Positions 1 to 8,690 of a stretch of DNA of 64,000 nt are shown here, one piece after another. The stretch is from Jiangella aurantiaca (lineage in GTDB: Bacteria > Actinomycetota > Actinomycetes > Jiangellales > Jiangellaceae). The DNA lies in the NCBI RefSeq assembly GCF_004349105.1, contig NZ_SMLB01000023.1, forward strand, positions 26,065-90,064, in the 5' to 3' direction. The position numbers and the translations under genes were made by a program. Below the pieces are notes generated by a model. The model was not told the DNA's origin, made no database searches, and saw only the letters and a program-made list of their open reading frames with translations. Every line of letters begins with the position of its first letter. Positions within the stretch are counted from its first letter, which is position 1.

Positions 1-65
1 CGAACTACCCCGGGCTGTGCCGCCACACGCCGCAGCGAGCTGACCTCGTCCTCGCGATCGCTCAC
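1..65 (-). CDS. Start of a further gene of the ABC operon, cut by window edge
   Basis: A GTG start (complement of 63-65) overlaps the TGA of the upstream ABC gene in a GTGA arrangement. The frame stays open to the window edge and encodes V-S-D-R-E-D-E-V-S-S-L-R-R-V and a few more residues. Five preceding genes are joined by the same four-base overlaps, so this is probably the sixth gene of the operon. Only about 21 residues are visible, so no function can be assigned. Confidence 0.45.
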   Translation of the reverse strand, partial: MSDREDEVSSLRRVAAQPGVV

Positions 66-1717
66 ATCGTGTGGTCGTCGAGGACGATCCGTCCGTCGCG
101 TAGCTGGATGGTGCGGTCGCAGGCGGCGATGGTCGCGGGGCGGTGGGCGATGACGAGGGTGGCTCGGGTGCTGGGGCGGCGGAGGAAGGCGGATATGGCG
201 GCGTCGGCCTCGGGGTCGAGGGCTGCGGTGGCTTCGTCGAGGATGAGGATGGCAGGGCGGTTGACGAGGGCGCGGGCAATCGCGACGCGGGCGCGTTGGC
301 CGCCGGACAGGGCTGCTCCGCGTTCGCCGACGTCGCTGGCCAGGCCGCGGGGGAGCCCGGCGTCGGGGGAGACGATGCCGGCTTGCTTCGCTGCGTCTTC
401 CAGGATGTGGGCGGAGGCGGTGGGTGCGCCGAGCCGGAGGTTGGATTCGATCGTCCCAGTGAGGACCGGGGCGTCCTGCGGCACCGCGGAGACGAGTTCG
501 CGCAGCCGGGTGTCGGGGAGTGTGGTGGCGTCATGTCCGGCGACGAGGATGGTGCCGTCGTCGGGGTCCCAGAGACGCAGGGCGAGTCGTGCGCAGGTCG
601 TCTTCCCCGCTCCCGAGGGGCCGACGAGGGCGACGGTCTCCCCGGGCCGGATGGTGAACGAGACGCGGTCGAGGGTGGTCGTTCGCTCGTCGTAGGTGAA
701 GGAGACGTCGCGGAACTCCAGGCCGGTGCCGAGATCGGGGAAGGGTTCGTCGGAGGGTGGGGCGTCGCGCGTGGCGGGCGGGCGGTCGAGGATCTCGACG
801 ATCCGGTGGGCGGATTCGCGCAGGGTGCCGGCGTTGCGGAGCAGGTCGGAGATCTGCGCCGCCGGTGCGAGCGCGGCGGTGGAGACGGTGAAGGCGAGCG
901 GAACGAGTTCGGGGGCGAGGGTGTCGTGGGTGAGCGCCGCGACGGCGAGTGATCCGAGGGCTGCGAGGGCGAGCAGGGCGTCGGCGATCCCGCGTTCGAG
1001 GCCGAGTCTGGACGCGACCTTCGCCTGCATGCGGGTCATCGACGCCGTGCGCGCTGCGATCTGCCGGCGCCGCCGGTCCAGGGCATTGGCGGCGCGCAGC
1101 TCGCGAAGCCCGTGGACGGTGTCGATCATGTCGGAGCGGAGGGTGACCCCGTCGACGGCGAGGGCGGCGGCTTGTCGACGCGCGACCCGGGATGTCAGCC
1201 AGGGGGTGGCGACGCCGGCGACGAGGAGCGGGACCCAGATCAGCAGCAGCCACGGCGTGATCAGCACGGAGACCGTCACGGTGATGGCCAGCACCAGGGC
1301 GGCGGTGAGGGTCTGCGCGACGGTGTGGGCGTAGAGCCATTCGAGGGTTTCGACGTCGGCGAGGGCCGTGCTGGTCAGGTCGCCGCTGTGGCGTCGGCGC
1401 CGGCGATCGGGGAGGCTGCGGCGCAGGGCGGTGAAGATGCGGTCGCGGAGGATCCCGATCAGCCCGTAGGCGAGGTCGTGTGAGGCCATCGACTCGCGCC
1501 AGGTCGCCAGCGCGGTGACGACCGCCGCGGCGGCGAGCAGCGCGCCGGCGACGTAGATGTCCGCCGGGTCGCCGGCGAGGGTCCGGCCGATGAGCAGGGC
1601 GAGGCCGGCCGCGAGCCCGAGCGTGCCGAGCTGAACGACGATGTTGCAGATCAGGGTCTCGATGAGGGGGCGGGGCCGGCTCGCGATCACCGGCAGCAGC
1701 CGGCGGACGGCGCTCAT
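62..1717 (-). CDS. ABC transporter, fused membrane and ATPase domains (half-transporter)
   Basis: A 551-residue half-transporter of the exporter fold. An N-terminal block of about six membrane segments (residues 20-290) is followed by a nucleotide-binding domain. The domain shows Walker A GPSGAGKTT (366-374), signature LSGGQ (470-474) and Walker B LILDEA (491-496). It lies four bases inside the end of another half-transporter, so the two probably form a heterodimer. In actinobacteria such pairs (IrtAB- or YbtPQ-like) next to a binding-protein system often import or process metal chelates. The exporter fold alone does not prove direction. An antibiotic or cofactor exporter pair of CydDC type remains possible. 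Confidence 0.88.
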   Translation of the reverse strand: MSAVRRLLPVIASRPRPLIETLICNIVVQLGTLGLAAGLALLIGRTLAGDPADIYVAGALLAAAAVVTALATWRESMASHDLAYGLIGILRDRIFTALRRSLPDRRRRRHSGDLTSTALADVETLEWLYAHTVAQTLTAALVLAITVTVSVLITPWLLLIWVPLLVAGVATPWLTSRVARRQAAALAVDGVTLRSDMIDTVHGLRELRAANALDRRRRQIAARTASMTRMQAKVASRLGLERGIADALLALAALGSLAVAALTHDTLAPELVPLAFTVSTAALAPAAQISDLLRNAGTLRESAHRIVEILDRPPATRDAPPSDEPFPDLGTGLEFRDVSFTYDERTTTLDRVSFTIRPGETVALVGPSGAGKTTCARLALRLWDPDDGTILVAGHDATTLPDTRLRELVSAVPQDAPVLTGTIESNLRLGAPTASAHILEDAAKQAGIVSPDAGLPRGLASDVGERGAALSGGQRARVAIARALVNRPAILILDEATAALDPEADAAISAFLRRPSTRATLVIAHRPATIAACDRTIQLRDGRIVLDDHTM

Positions 1718-3405
1718 GGTCGTCCGTCCCGGACCGGAGCGGTCGCCACCGGAACGTGTCCGGCGGGTGCGAGGCGGCCATCGTCGACGCGGAGCACTGT
1801 TCCGGCACCTCGGGTCGCGGTGTCGCGGTGCGCGATGACGATCGTCGTGCAGCCGCGGGTGGCGCGTTCGACACCGTCGAGCACGCGCCGTTCGGCGTCG
1901 ACGTCGAGCGAGGACGTCGCCTCGTCGAGGACGAGCACTGACGGTTCCGCCACGAGTGCTCGGGCGATCGCGAGGCGCTGGCGCTGCCCGCTGGAGAGCC
2001 GGGCGGCGTGCTCGTCGAGGACGGTCTCGTAGCCGTCGGGAAGCGTGTCGATGAAGGAGGCGATGTCGGCCGCGGCGGCCGCGGCGCGGAGCTGGTCGTC
2101 GGTGGCGTCGGGCCGGTGCAGCAGGAGGTTGTCCCGCACGGACCCGGCGAACAGGTAGGCGTCCTGTGCGACGACGACGATGCTGCGGTGCAGCGCGTCG
2201 AGGGAGTAGTCACGCAGGTCGCTCCCGTCCAGGCGGATGGAGCCGGCGTCCGGGTCGTAGTCTCGGTCGAGTAGCCGGGCCAGCGTGCTCTTGCCGGAGC
2301 CGGACGGTCCGATCAGGGCGACGGTCGCGCCGGGCGGAACGCAGAAGCTCACGTCGGTGACACCGGACGTGGTTCCCGGATAGCGGAAGTTGACCCGCTC
2401 GAAGGCCACGGCGGCACCGTGTGGTGCCTGGTTGGTTCGCGAGCCGGTATCGGTCACGGTGGGCCGGGCGGAGAGGAGGGCGTCGAGTCCGTCGACGGCG
2501 GTGAGGCCGAGGTAGCCGGCATGCCAGTGCCCGCCGAGTTCGCCGATCGGCCGGAAGCACTCGCGCGCGAGCAGGAGGATGCCGAGCAGGTACGTGCCGG
2601 CATCGGAGCCGCTGGGCTGGCTCGTGATCGCGACGATCACCGTGAGGACGGTGCCGAGGTGCAGTGCGGCGGCGCTGATAGCGCTCTCCACCAGCGAGAT
2701 CCGCAGTTGCGCCATCGTGTCTTCGTGCAACTCGTCCGACCGCGTCCGCAGGAGGTCGCCGGTGCGGGCGCCGGCGCCGAAGATCCTGAGCAGCGGGATC
2801 GACTGGATCGCCTCGAGGTAGTCGGCCGACAGGCGCTCGAAGCGTGCCCATCTGCGCCGCCCGGTCGTCAGCAGGCGGGCGTCCCAGAACCGCGGCGCGA
2901 TCACGGCGACGAGCACGGCGATCCCGAGCACCAGGCCCGCGGCGGGTGACTGGGCGGCGACCGCGATCACGAGGGTCAGCGGAACGACGATCACGACGGC
3001 GAGCTGGGGTAGGTAGCGGGAGTAGTAGGCGTCGAGACCCTCGACGCCGTCGACGAGCGTCGCCGTGATCGCGCCCGCTCGCTCGCCGCGGGTGTAGGCA
3101 GGCCCGAGAGTGACCAGGTGGGCGAGGAGCCGGTCGCGCAGCCGGGTCCGGATGGCGATGCCGCACCGGGCGGTGATGACTTCTCGGGCCCAGACCAGGA
3201 CGGCGCGGGCCACGGCGGTCAGCCCCAGCCACGGCAACACTGCGACCGCACGGTCGAGATCGCCCGCGACGAGCGCGGCGAGGGCGGCCGCGACCTGGAG
3301 CGCGAACAGCACGTGCAGGCCGGTCACGGCCAACGTGGTCGCCGCCACGAGGACGATGTGCCCGGGTACCAGGCCGGCCAGCTGCAGCAGTCGGCGGTGG
3401 ATCAT
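1714..3405 (-). CDS. ABC transporter, fused membrane and ATPase domains (partner)
   Basis: A 563-residue partner of the preceding half-transporter, with the same layout: N-terminal membrane domain, then an ATPase domain with Walker A GPSGSGKST, a slightly degenerate signature LSSGQRQRLAIARAL and Walker B VLVLDEAT. I chose the ATG at 3403-3405 because it overlaps the stop of the binding-protein gene as ATGA. The frame is open farther upstream, but that stretch only shadows the lipoprotein gene. The tight coupling on both sides suggests equal amounts of the two halves. The LSSGQ variant is seen directly; its effect on ATP turnover is unknown. Confidence 0.88.
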   Translation of the reverse strand: MIHRRLLQLAGLVPGHIVLVAATTLAVTGLHVLFALQVAAALAALVAGDLDRAVAVLPWLGLTAVARAVLVWAREVITARCGIAIRTRLRDRLLAHLVTLGPAYTRGERAGAITATLVDGVEGLDAYYSRYLPQLAVVIVVPLTLVIAVAAQSPAAGLVLGIAVLVAVIAPRFWDARLLTTGRRRWARFERLSADYLEAIQSIPLLRIFGAGARTGDLLRTRSDELHEDTMAQLRISLVESAISAAALHLGTVLTVIVAITSQPSGSDAGTYLLGILLLARECFRPIGELGGHWHAGYLGLTAVDGLDALLSARPTVTDTGSRTNQAPHGAAVAFERVNFRYPGTTSGVTDVSFCVPPGATVALIGPSGSGKSTLARLLDRDYDPDAGSIRLDGSDLRDYSLDALHRSIVVVAQDAYLFAGSVRDNLLLHRPDATDDQLRAAAAAADIASFIDTLPDGYETVLDEHAARLSSGQRQRLAIARALVAEPSVLVLDEATSSLDVDAERRVLDGVERATRGCTTIVIAHRDTATRGAGTVLRVDDGRLAPAGHVPVATAPVRDGRP

Positions 3406-4421
3406 CCTCCGAACGCGTCGGGGTAGAGCTGCTCGGCGATCTGCCGCACGACCGACACGTTGCCGAGGGTGCCCGGGAAGGTGTCGGCGGAGGAGATGGC
3501 GATCATTCGGCCGTCTCGCACGGCGGGCAGGTCGGGGAACGTCGCCGTCAGGTATTCGCGGGTGGCCTGTTCGTGGGCGTCGTCGGAGGCGGCGAACACC
3601 AGGGCGTCCGGGGCCTCCGCGGCCAGCGTCTCGGGACTGATCTGCGCCGCGAAGAACTCGGCGAATGCCGGGTCGTCGGGCCCGAACACGTTGTCGGCGC
3701 CGGCCAGCCTCAGCATGTCGTACTCGACGCCGGCGCCGATCGCGGTGAGCGTGCTGCCCTCGACGTAGACCTGCGCGACCCGAGGCCGCGGACGGCCGTC
3801 GATGGCGGCGGCCACCTCGTCGAGGTCCGACTGCGCCTGCTCGACGAGCGCCTCGGCCTCTTCCTCGACTCCGAAGATCTGTCCCAGGTTCCGCAGGTCG
3901 ATGAAGAGATCGTCGACGGTTCCCTCCATGCGGCGGTCGAAGCATCCGCCGGTGGCGACGTAGGCGGCGATTCCGGCCTGGTCGAGCTGCTCGATGCTCG
4001 CGAACCCCTGCTCGGCGGTGAACTCGTAGGTCGTCGGCGAGAACACGAAGTCCGGTTCGGCGCCGAGGAGCTCCTCACGGCTGGGCGGCGTCGTGTCGCC
4101 CAGGACGGGGATGTCCGCGGCGAGCTCGGCCACATCGTCGGGGAGCGTCTTGGTGCCCACTTGGGCCTGTCCGACCATGTGGTCGGCGAGTCCGAGGCGC
4201 AGCAGGAGCTCGGTCTGTGACGGACTGAGCCCGACGACGGCGCTGGGGGTCCCGGTGACCGTGACGTCGCGGCCGCAGTTCTGGACGGTCGTGACGTCGG
4301 CGTCGTCGTCCGCGGGGGCCGATCCCGTCACGGACGTGCCGCAGCCGGTCAGCGCGAGGGCGACGGCGAACCCCGTCGCGAGGACCGGGGTTCGGACGCG
4401 GCGGGAAGAGACGGGACTCAT
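3402..4421 (-). CDS. Periplasmic-binding-type lipoprotein, TroA/FepB-like
   Basis: A 339-residue substrate-binding lipoprotein of an ABC importer. Residues 1-26 form a signal peptide ending in lipobox LTGC, so the mature protein should be anchored by a lipidated Cys26 to the outer face of the membrane. The body has the two-lobe helical-backbone pattern of siderophore, heme or cobalamin binders, with an opening V-V-G-L-S-P-S-Q-T-E-L-L motif. It follows its ATPase gene with an ATGA overlap. The ligand cannot be read from sequence: iron-siderophore, heme, corrinoid, or the 'F420-0 ABC transporter' annotation used for some actinobacterial relatives are all possible. Confidence 0.85.
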   Translation of the reverse strand: MSPVSSRRVRTPVLATGFAVALALTGCGTSVTGSAPADDDADVTTVQNCGRDVTVTGTPSAVVGLSPSQTELLLRLGLADHMVGQAQVGTKTLPDDVAELAADIPVLGDTTPPSREELLGAEPDFVFSPTTYEFTAEQGFASIEQLDQAGIAAYVATGGCFDRRMEGTVDDLFIDLRNLGQIFGVEEEAEALVEQAQSDLDEVAAAIDGRPRPRVAQVYVEGSTLTAIGAGVEYDMLRLAGADNVFGPDDPAFAEFFAAQISPETLAAEAPDALVFAASDDAHEQATREYLTATFPDLPAVRDGRMIAISSADTFPGTLGNVSVVRQIAEQLYPDAFGG

Positions 4422-5239
4422 GGGGTGGTCGCTCCTTGGGGTTCGGGGCTGATATCGGCGGACGGGGACGGGTCGTGGGGGTGGCCGAACGCGAGCACCG
4501 TCCTGCCGGTCTCGGGATCGGGCAGGAACCTCGCGTCGACCTCGAAGACCTCGCGCACGAGGTCCCGAGTCAACACGTCGCGAGGCGGGCCGAACGCCAC
4601 GAGCCGGCCGTCCTTGAGGACCGCGACCTCGTCGCAGTGCGCGGCGGCCAGGTTCAGGTCGTGCAGTGCGGCGATGACGGTCCGGTCGAGGGTGCCGACG
4701 AGGCGCATCTGCTCGAGCTGATGGGCGATGTCGAGGTGGTTCGTCGGTTCGTCGAGGACCAGGACCGGGCCGGCTTGGGCGAGCGCCCGGGCGAGCATGA
4801 CCCGCTGTTTCTGTCCCCCGGACAGCTGTCCGACCATGCGGTCGGCCAGATCGAGCGCACCGACGCGGACGAGCGCCTCCTCGGCGATCCGCAGATCCTC
4901 GGCCGTGTCCCGCCCGAAGGAGGAATGGTGGGGCACTCGGCCGAGGAGCACGACCTCCAGAACCGTGAGATCGAACTCGGTCGAGGTCTCCTGGAGCATC
5001 ACGGCCACCGTGCGGGCGACGTCACGCGGCCGGAGGCTGCGGACGTCGTGGTCGTTCAGCAGCGTCCGGCCCGCTCGCGGTGTGACCGCCCGGTACAGCG
5101 TGCGCAGCAGCGTGGACTTCCCGCTGCCGTTGGGACCCAGGAGGCCGACGAACCGGCCGTCCTCGATCGCGAGAGACACCGACCGCAGCACGTCGGTGCC
5201 GCCGAGGGCGACGGTGAGGTCGTCGAACACCACCCTCAT
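4418..5239 (-). CDS. ABC importer ATPase, FecE/FhuC type
   Basis: A 273-residue cytoplasmic ATPase for a FecCD-type importer. Walker A GPNGSGKST lies near residue 37, followed by Q-loop MLQETSTEF, signature LSGGQKQR and Walker B VLVLDEPTNHLD. Length and motifs are typical of the iron(III)-siderophore and vitamin B12 ATPase family. It sits between the permease and binding-protein genes with ATGA overlaps at both ends, so the three proteins should form one importer. Its C-terminal 25 residues are rich in Pro, Ser and Asp and look like a non-conserved tail. Confidence 0.92.
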   Translation of the reverse strand: MRVVFDDLTVALGGTDVLRSVSLAIEDGRFVGLLGPNGSGKSTLLRTLYRAVTPRAGRTLLNDHDVRSLRPRDVARTVAVMLQETSTEFDLTVLEVVLLGRVPHHSSFGRDTAEDLRIAEEALVRVGALDLADRMVGQLSGGQKQRVMLARALAQAGPVLVLDEPTNHLDIAHQLEQMRLVGTLDRTVIAALHDLNLAAAHCDEVAVLKDGRLVAFGPPRDVLTRDLVREVFEVDARFLPDPETGRTVLAFGHPHDPSPSADISPEPQGATTP

Positions 5240-6360
5240 CGGTCGAACCCCGCACGAGCGGCCGACCCGCGCCGCATCAGCCAGAGGAAGAACGGCGCTC
5301 CGACGAACGCCGTCAGGATGCCGAGCGGGATCTCTGTGGGAGCGGCGACCGTCCGGGCGAGCAGGTCGGCGAGCATCAGGAACGCCGCACCGCCGAGGAG
5401 CGCGACCGGCAGCATCCGGCGATGGTCCGCGCCGACCAGGATGCGCGCCACGTGCGGGATGACCAGCCCGACGAACCCGATACCCCCGCTGACCGACACG
5501 ATCGCTCCCGTGAGCAGCGACGCCACGAGCAGCAGCAGGCCTCGGAGCCGGGCCACGTTCACGCCCAGCGCCGTCGCCGACTCGTCACCGGTCAACAGCG
5601 CGTTCATCGGCCGCACCTGCGTTCCCACGACCACGCACGCGACCACCAACGCGATCGCCGGCCCGATCAGGCTCTGCATCGTGGCCGCCGAGACACTCCC
5701 CAGCAGGAAGAACAAGACGCTCACGACGTTCTGAGCGTCGGTCGTGACCGTCAGGTAGCTCGTGATCGCGCTGAACAACGTCCCGAGGGCCACCCCGGAA
5801 AGGATCATCCGGGTCGGCGACAGTTGGCCACGCTGCCGGGCGAACAGCGCCACCAGCACACTCGCGCCGAGCGCGCCGACGAACGCCGCGGCGCTCAAGG
5901 ACAGGCCGGCGACCGCCGTTGAACCGGCGACGATGACCAGCACTGCGCCCACGCTCGCGCCCGAGGAGACGCCCAGAATGTAGGGCTCCGCTAGCGGGTT
6001 GCGGACGATCACCTGCATGATCGCGCCGGCGAGAGCCAATCCGGCCCCAGCGACGCCGGCCAGCAAGGTGCGAGGAAGCCGGAAGTTCCACACCGCCTGG
6101 TCCTGCAGCTGCGTCAGGCTCCCGTCCGTCATCCACGGCATCCCGGGGACGAGGTGGCCCAGCACGATCCGCGCCGCGTCGACGACGCCGACCTCTACGG
6201 GCCCGACGGCGCTGGACGCCACGACCAGGCCCAGGATCACCGCCACCAGCGCACCGCATAGCAATGGCGTCACCGCGCGACGTCGCCGTGAGACGCCCGC
6301 GCGCGACGCAGCCTCACCAGCGGCAGGCGCCTCTCGGCGCAGCAGGGAACGGGTGGACAC
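5236..6360 (-). CDS. FecCD-family ABC importer permease
   Basis: A 374-residue polytopic membrane protein, first gene of the operon. It has a basic N-terminal stretch of about 35 residues, then roughly ten hydrophobic segments. Family patterns include NPLAEPYILGVSSGASVGAV near residue 130 and GFVGLVIPHVAR near 300, the classic FecCD/BtuC signatures for coupling to the ATPase. No second permease gene is present, so a homodimer is expected. The start ATG at 6358-6360 lies about 30 bases below a candidate -10 box (6391-6396), leaving room for a short leader. Confidence 0.92.
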   Translation of the reverse strand: MSTRSLLRREAPAAGEAASRAGVSRRRRAVTPLLCGALVAVILGLVVASSAVGPVEVGVVDAARIVLGHLVPGMPWMTDGSLTQLQDQAVWNFRLPRTLLAGVAGAGLALAGAIMQVIVRNPLAEPYILGVSSGASVGAVLVIVAGSTAVAGLSLSAAAFVGALGASVLVALFARQRGQLSPTRMILSGVALGTLFSAITSYLTVTTDAQNVVSVLFFLLGSVSAATMQSLIGPAIALVVACVVVGTQVRPMNALLTGDESATALGVNVARLRGLLLLVASLLTGAIVSVSGGIGFVGLVIPHVARILVGADHRRMLPVALLGGAAFLMLADLLARTVAAPTEIPLGILTAFVGAPFFLWLMRRGSAARAGFDR

Positions 6361-6390
6361 AGGAGCTAGCCCTCTCGGTCGGGGAATCCG

Positions 6391-6420
6391 AACCTAAGTG
6401 ATAACAGTAATCGGTAGCAA
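6391..6420 (-). promoter_or_regulatory. Candidate promoter with AT-rich palindrome for the FecCD operon
   Basis: Read on the minus strand, -35 TTGCTA (6415-6420) and -10 TAGGTT (6391-6396) are separated by 18 bases. The spacer holds the imperfect palindrome GATTACTGTTATC (6400-6412), unusually AT-rich for this genome. The -10 also reads TTAGGTT, matching one half of the actinobacterial iron box (TTAGGTTAGGCTAACCTAA). A metal- or iron-sensing repressor is a reasonable inference; which one is not determined. Confidence 0.5.
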
Positions 6421-6763
6421 ACCGGGCACGTCGTTGGCGGTTCAGCTGCGCGCGGCGCGGTTGGACGGTGCCAGCCGGCGGCAGGCGTTCTTCTACATCA
6501 CCCTGCCACTGTTGCGGCGGTCGATCGCGCTGTGCCTGATCGTCTCGGTCACCGGGTCGCTGCTGGCCTTCGACCAGTTCTTCATCCTGACCCAGGGCGG
6601 TCCGGACAATTCCACGACCACGATCGTGATGCTGATCTACCGGACGGCGTTCCGGCAGTTCGACCTCGGAGCCGCCGCCGCGCTGTCCGTCATGGTTTTG
6701 ATCGTCCTGGTAGTGATCAACATCGCGCAGTTCCGCTTCCTGCGCCGCGGGGCCGAGGAGTAG
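6398..6763 (+). pseudogene. N-terminally truncated sugar ABC permease (MalF/UgpA type)
   Basis: The visible 121 codons match only the C-terminal third of a CUT1 sugar permease: the cytoplasmic EAA loop (AARLDGASRRQAFFYITLP), then the segment FDQFFILTQGGPDNSTTT typical of this family, and two membrane segments. The normal 170-200 N-terminal residues are absent. They are replaced by the promoter and start of the minus-strand metal-transport operon. Homology begins near 6430, so the recombination joint lies at about 6420-6435. The fragment cannot make a working permease. Confidence 0.85.
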
Positions 6764-6765
6764 CG

Positions 6766-7581
6766 ATGAGAGTGGCGATCGGCCGCGCCTCGTACTACGT
6801 CTTCGCGGGCGGACTTGCGATCACGTTCCTGCTCCCGCTGGTGTGGACCGCTGTCGCCTCGGTGTCGCCGCACGCCGCCACCGCGCAGCAGAAGGGCTAT
6901 GGGTTCGGCAACTACCAGGTGCTGGCCGACTATGATGCCGGCCTGCTGAGGTACCTGTGGAACAGCTCCGTCGTCTCGGCGCTGACCGTGATCTTCACGC
7001 TGGTGCTGTCGATTCTCGGCGGCTACGCCTTCGCCCGGTTCCGGTTCTGGGGGCGGGACACGCTGTTCCTGGTGATCATCGCCATCCTGATGGTCCCGTC
7101 TGTCACCTTGCTGGTTCCGCCGTATGTGCTCTTCGGCGAGATCGGCCTGCGGAACAACCTGCTCGGTCTGGCGATCGTGATGACGCTGTATCAGCTGCCG
7201 TTCGCGATGTTCATGATGCGGACCTCCTTCGAGGCGGTGCCCCGGGAGTTGGAGGAGTCGGCGCTGGTCGACGGCTGCGGCACGTTCGCGGTACTGCGCT
7301 GGATCCTGCTGCGCGCGGTCTGGCCGGGCGTCCTCACCGCCGGCCTGTTCGCCTTCCTGTACGCCTGGAACGACTTCATCGTCCCGTTGTTCCTCATCAA
7401 CGACAGTGCGAAGTATCCGCTGCCGCTGGCGATGGCCAATCTGCGGGGCGGAACGAGCGGCGCCAACTTCGGGGTCGCCGAAGCCGGCGTCGTCGTGATG
7501 GCGATCCCGTGCCTGATCCTGTTCCTGCATCTGCAGCGTTAATACGTTCGCGGCTTCATGTCTGGAGCTCTGGACGAATGA
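6766..7581 (+). pseudogene. Sugar ABC permease (MalG/UgpE type) with premature stop
   Basis: The frame opens with ATG two bases after the truncated permease and encodes six membrane segments plus the EAA loop (ESALVDGCGTFAVLRWILL). It runs 258 codons to ...LFLHLQR and then TAA at 7540-7542. Reading on in the same frame gives Y-V-R-G-F-M-S-G-A-L-D-E and TGA at 7579-7581. That is the canonical end of this family (QRYYVRG-x-x-x-GA-x-x), so one base change TAC to TAA has removed 12 residues. The 258-residue product may fold, but its partner permease is broken and no binding protein or ATPase gene is nearby, so I treat it as decaying. Confidence 0.75.
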
Positions 7582-7639
7582 GAGCCACCTGCATTGCGGG
7601 TGGCCGTCTCGTTCGTGGGCTGGTTCTCCATATCGGCGG

Positions 7640-8533
7640 TCAGACGTCTGCGCGGGCGGCGCGTGTGGCGCCCGCCGATGCGGCCACCACGCACAGCACC
7701 GCGATCCACTGCGACCAGTGCAGCGCCTCCTGGAGCAGGATGAGGCCGATGAGGGCCGCCATCGCGGGTTCGAGGCTCATCAGGATGCCGAACACGCGCG
7801 CTGGGATCTTGCGCAGTGCTTCCAGATCCAGCGTGTACGGGATCACCGACGACAACAGTGCCACGCCGAGCCCCGCAACCAGGACCCACGGCTGGATCAG
7901 CGCCGTTCCGCTGTCGGCCACGCCGAATGGCACAGCCACCACTGCCGCGACGACCATTCCCAGAGCCAGACCGTTGCCTTCCGTGGTGTGTCGGCCCAGC
8001 GCCGCGCCGAGCAGGATGTACAGGCCCCAGAACGTTCCCGCGGCGAGGGCGAACAGAACGCCGGCGAGGTCGAGGTCGCCGCCTCCCTCCATTAGCAGGA
8101 CGACACCGCCCGCCGCGAGTACGGCCCAGAAAGCGTCCAGCCATCGCCTCGACCCGGCCAGAGCCACTGCCAGCGGCCCGAGGAACTCGATGGTGACCGC
8201 GATCCCCAGCGGGATCCGGGCCAGCGCGAGGTAGAAGCACAGGTTCATCAAGCCGAGGATCACGCCGTAGCTGAGCACAACTGTCCACGTGCGACGATTC
8301 ACGCGCAGTGACGGCCGCCACAACAGCATCAGCACCGCCGCCGCGAAGAACAGGCGCAACGCGACTGTCCCGAAGCTGCCCACCTCGCTGAACAGCTGCT
8401 TGGCCAATGCCGAGCCCACCTGAACGCTGACGATGCCGAGCAGTACCAGCGCCGGTGGCGGGATCGCATCGAAGGTACGTCCGGCCAGCGCGGTCAGCGG
8501 GGACCGGCCGCGTTGCGTCCTGTCGACGTTCAT
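7640..8533 (-). CDS. EamA/DMT-family transporter, RhtA-like
   Basis: A 297-residue integral membrane protein with about ten hydrophobic segments in two EamA repeats (roughly residues 25-150 and 165-290). The features ARIPLGIAVTIEFLGPLAVAL and SSVIPYTLDLEALRKIPARVFGI resemble RhtA-type exporters of threonine and homoserine. It is transcribed away from the reductase gene at 8691, with a 157-base divergent intergenic region between them. Substrate is unknown; export of an amino acid or similar metabolite is the family expectation. Confidence 0.88.
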   Translation of the reverse strand: MNVDRTQRGRSPLTALAGRTFDAIPPPALVLLGIVSVQVGSALAKQLFSEVGSFGTVALRLFFAAAVLMLLWRPSLRVNRRTWTVVLSYGVILGLMNLCFYLALARIPLGIAVTIEFLGPLAVALAGSRRWLDAFWAVLAAGGVVLLMEGGGDLDLAGVLFALAAGTFWGLYILLGAALGRHTTEGNGLALGMVVAAVVAVPFGVADSGTALIQPWVLVAGLGVALLSSVIPYTLDLEALRKIPARVFGILMSLEPAMAALIGLILLQEALHWSQWIAVLCVVAASAGATRAARADV

Positions 8534-8690
8534 GGTGTGGCCACGCGTGGATTATCGACGATCGGGCGCGGCGCGTCATGTGGTTTCCACGTGCTCAGGC
8601 CGCAGGAGCCGCTGTCGTTTCCGTCCAAGACGGGGGCGGCGGACGGGGTCTACCGTGGGCGCGAGCGCACACGATGAAGGAGAACGGCAC

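Noticed and set aside
1..6360. A siderophore or non-ribosomal peptide biosynthetic cluster
   Set aside because: Only transport genes are visible in this stretch; no biosynthetic enzyme is present in the window.
8600..8690. An ECF-sigma-type promoter before the reductase gene (GTCCAAGAC ... TCTACCGT)
   Set aside because: The words look suggestive, but I cannot tie them to a known sigma factor group with confidence.
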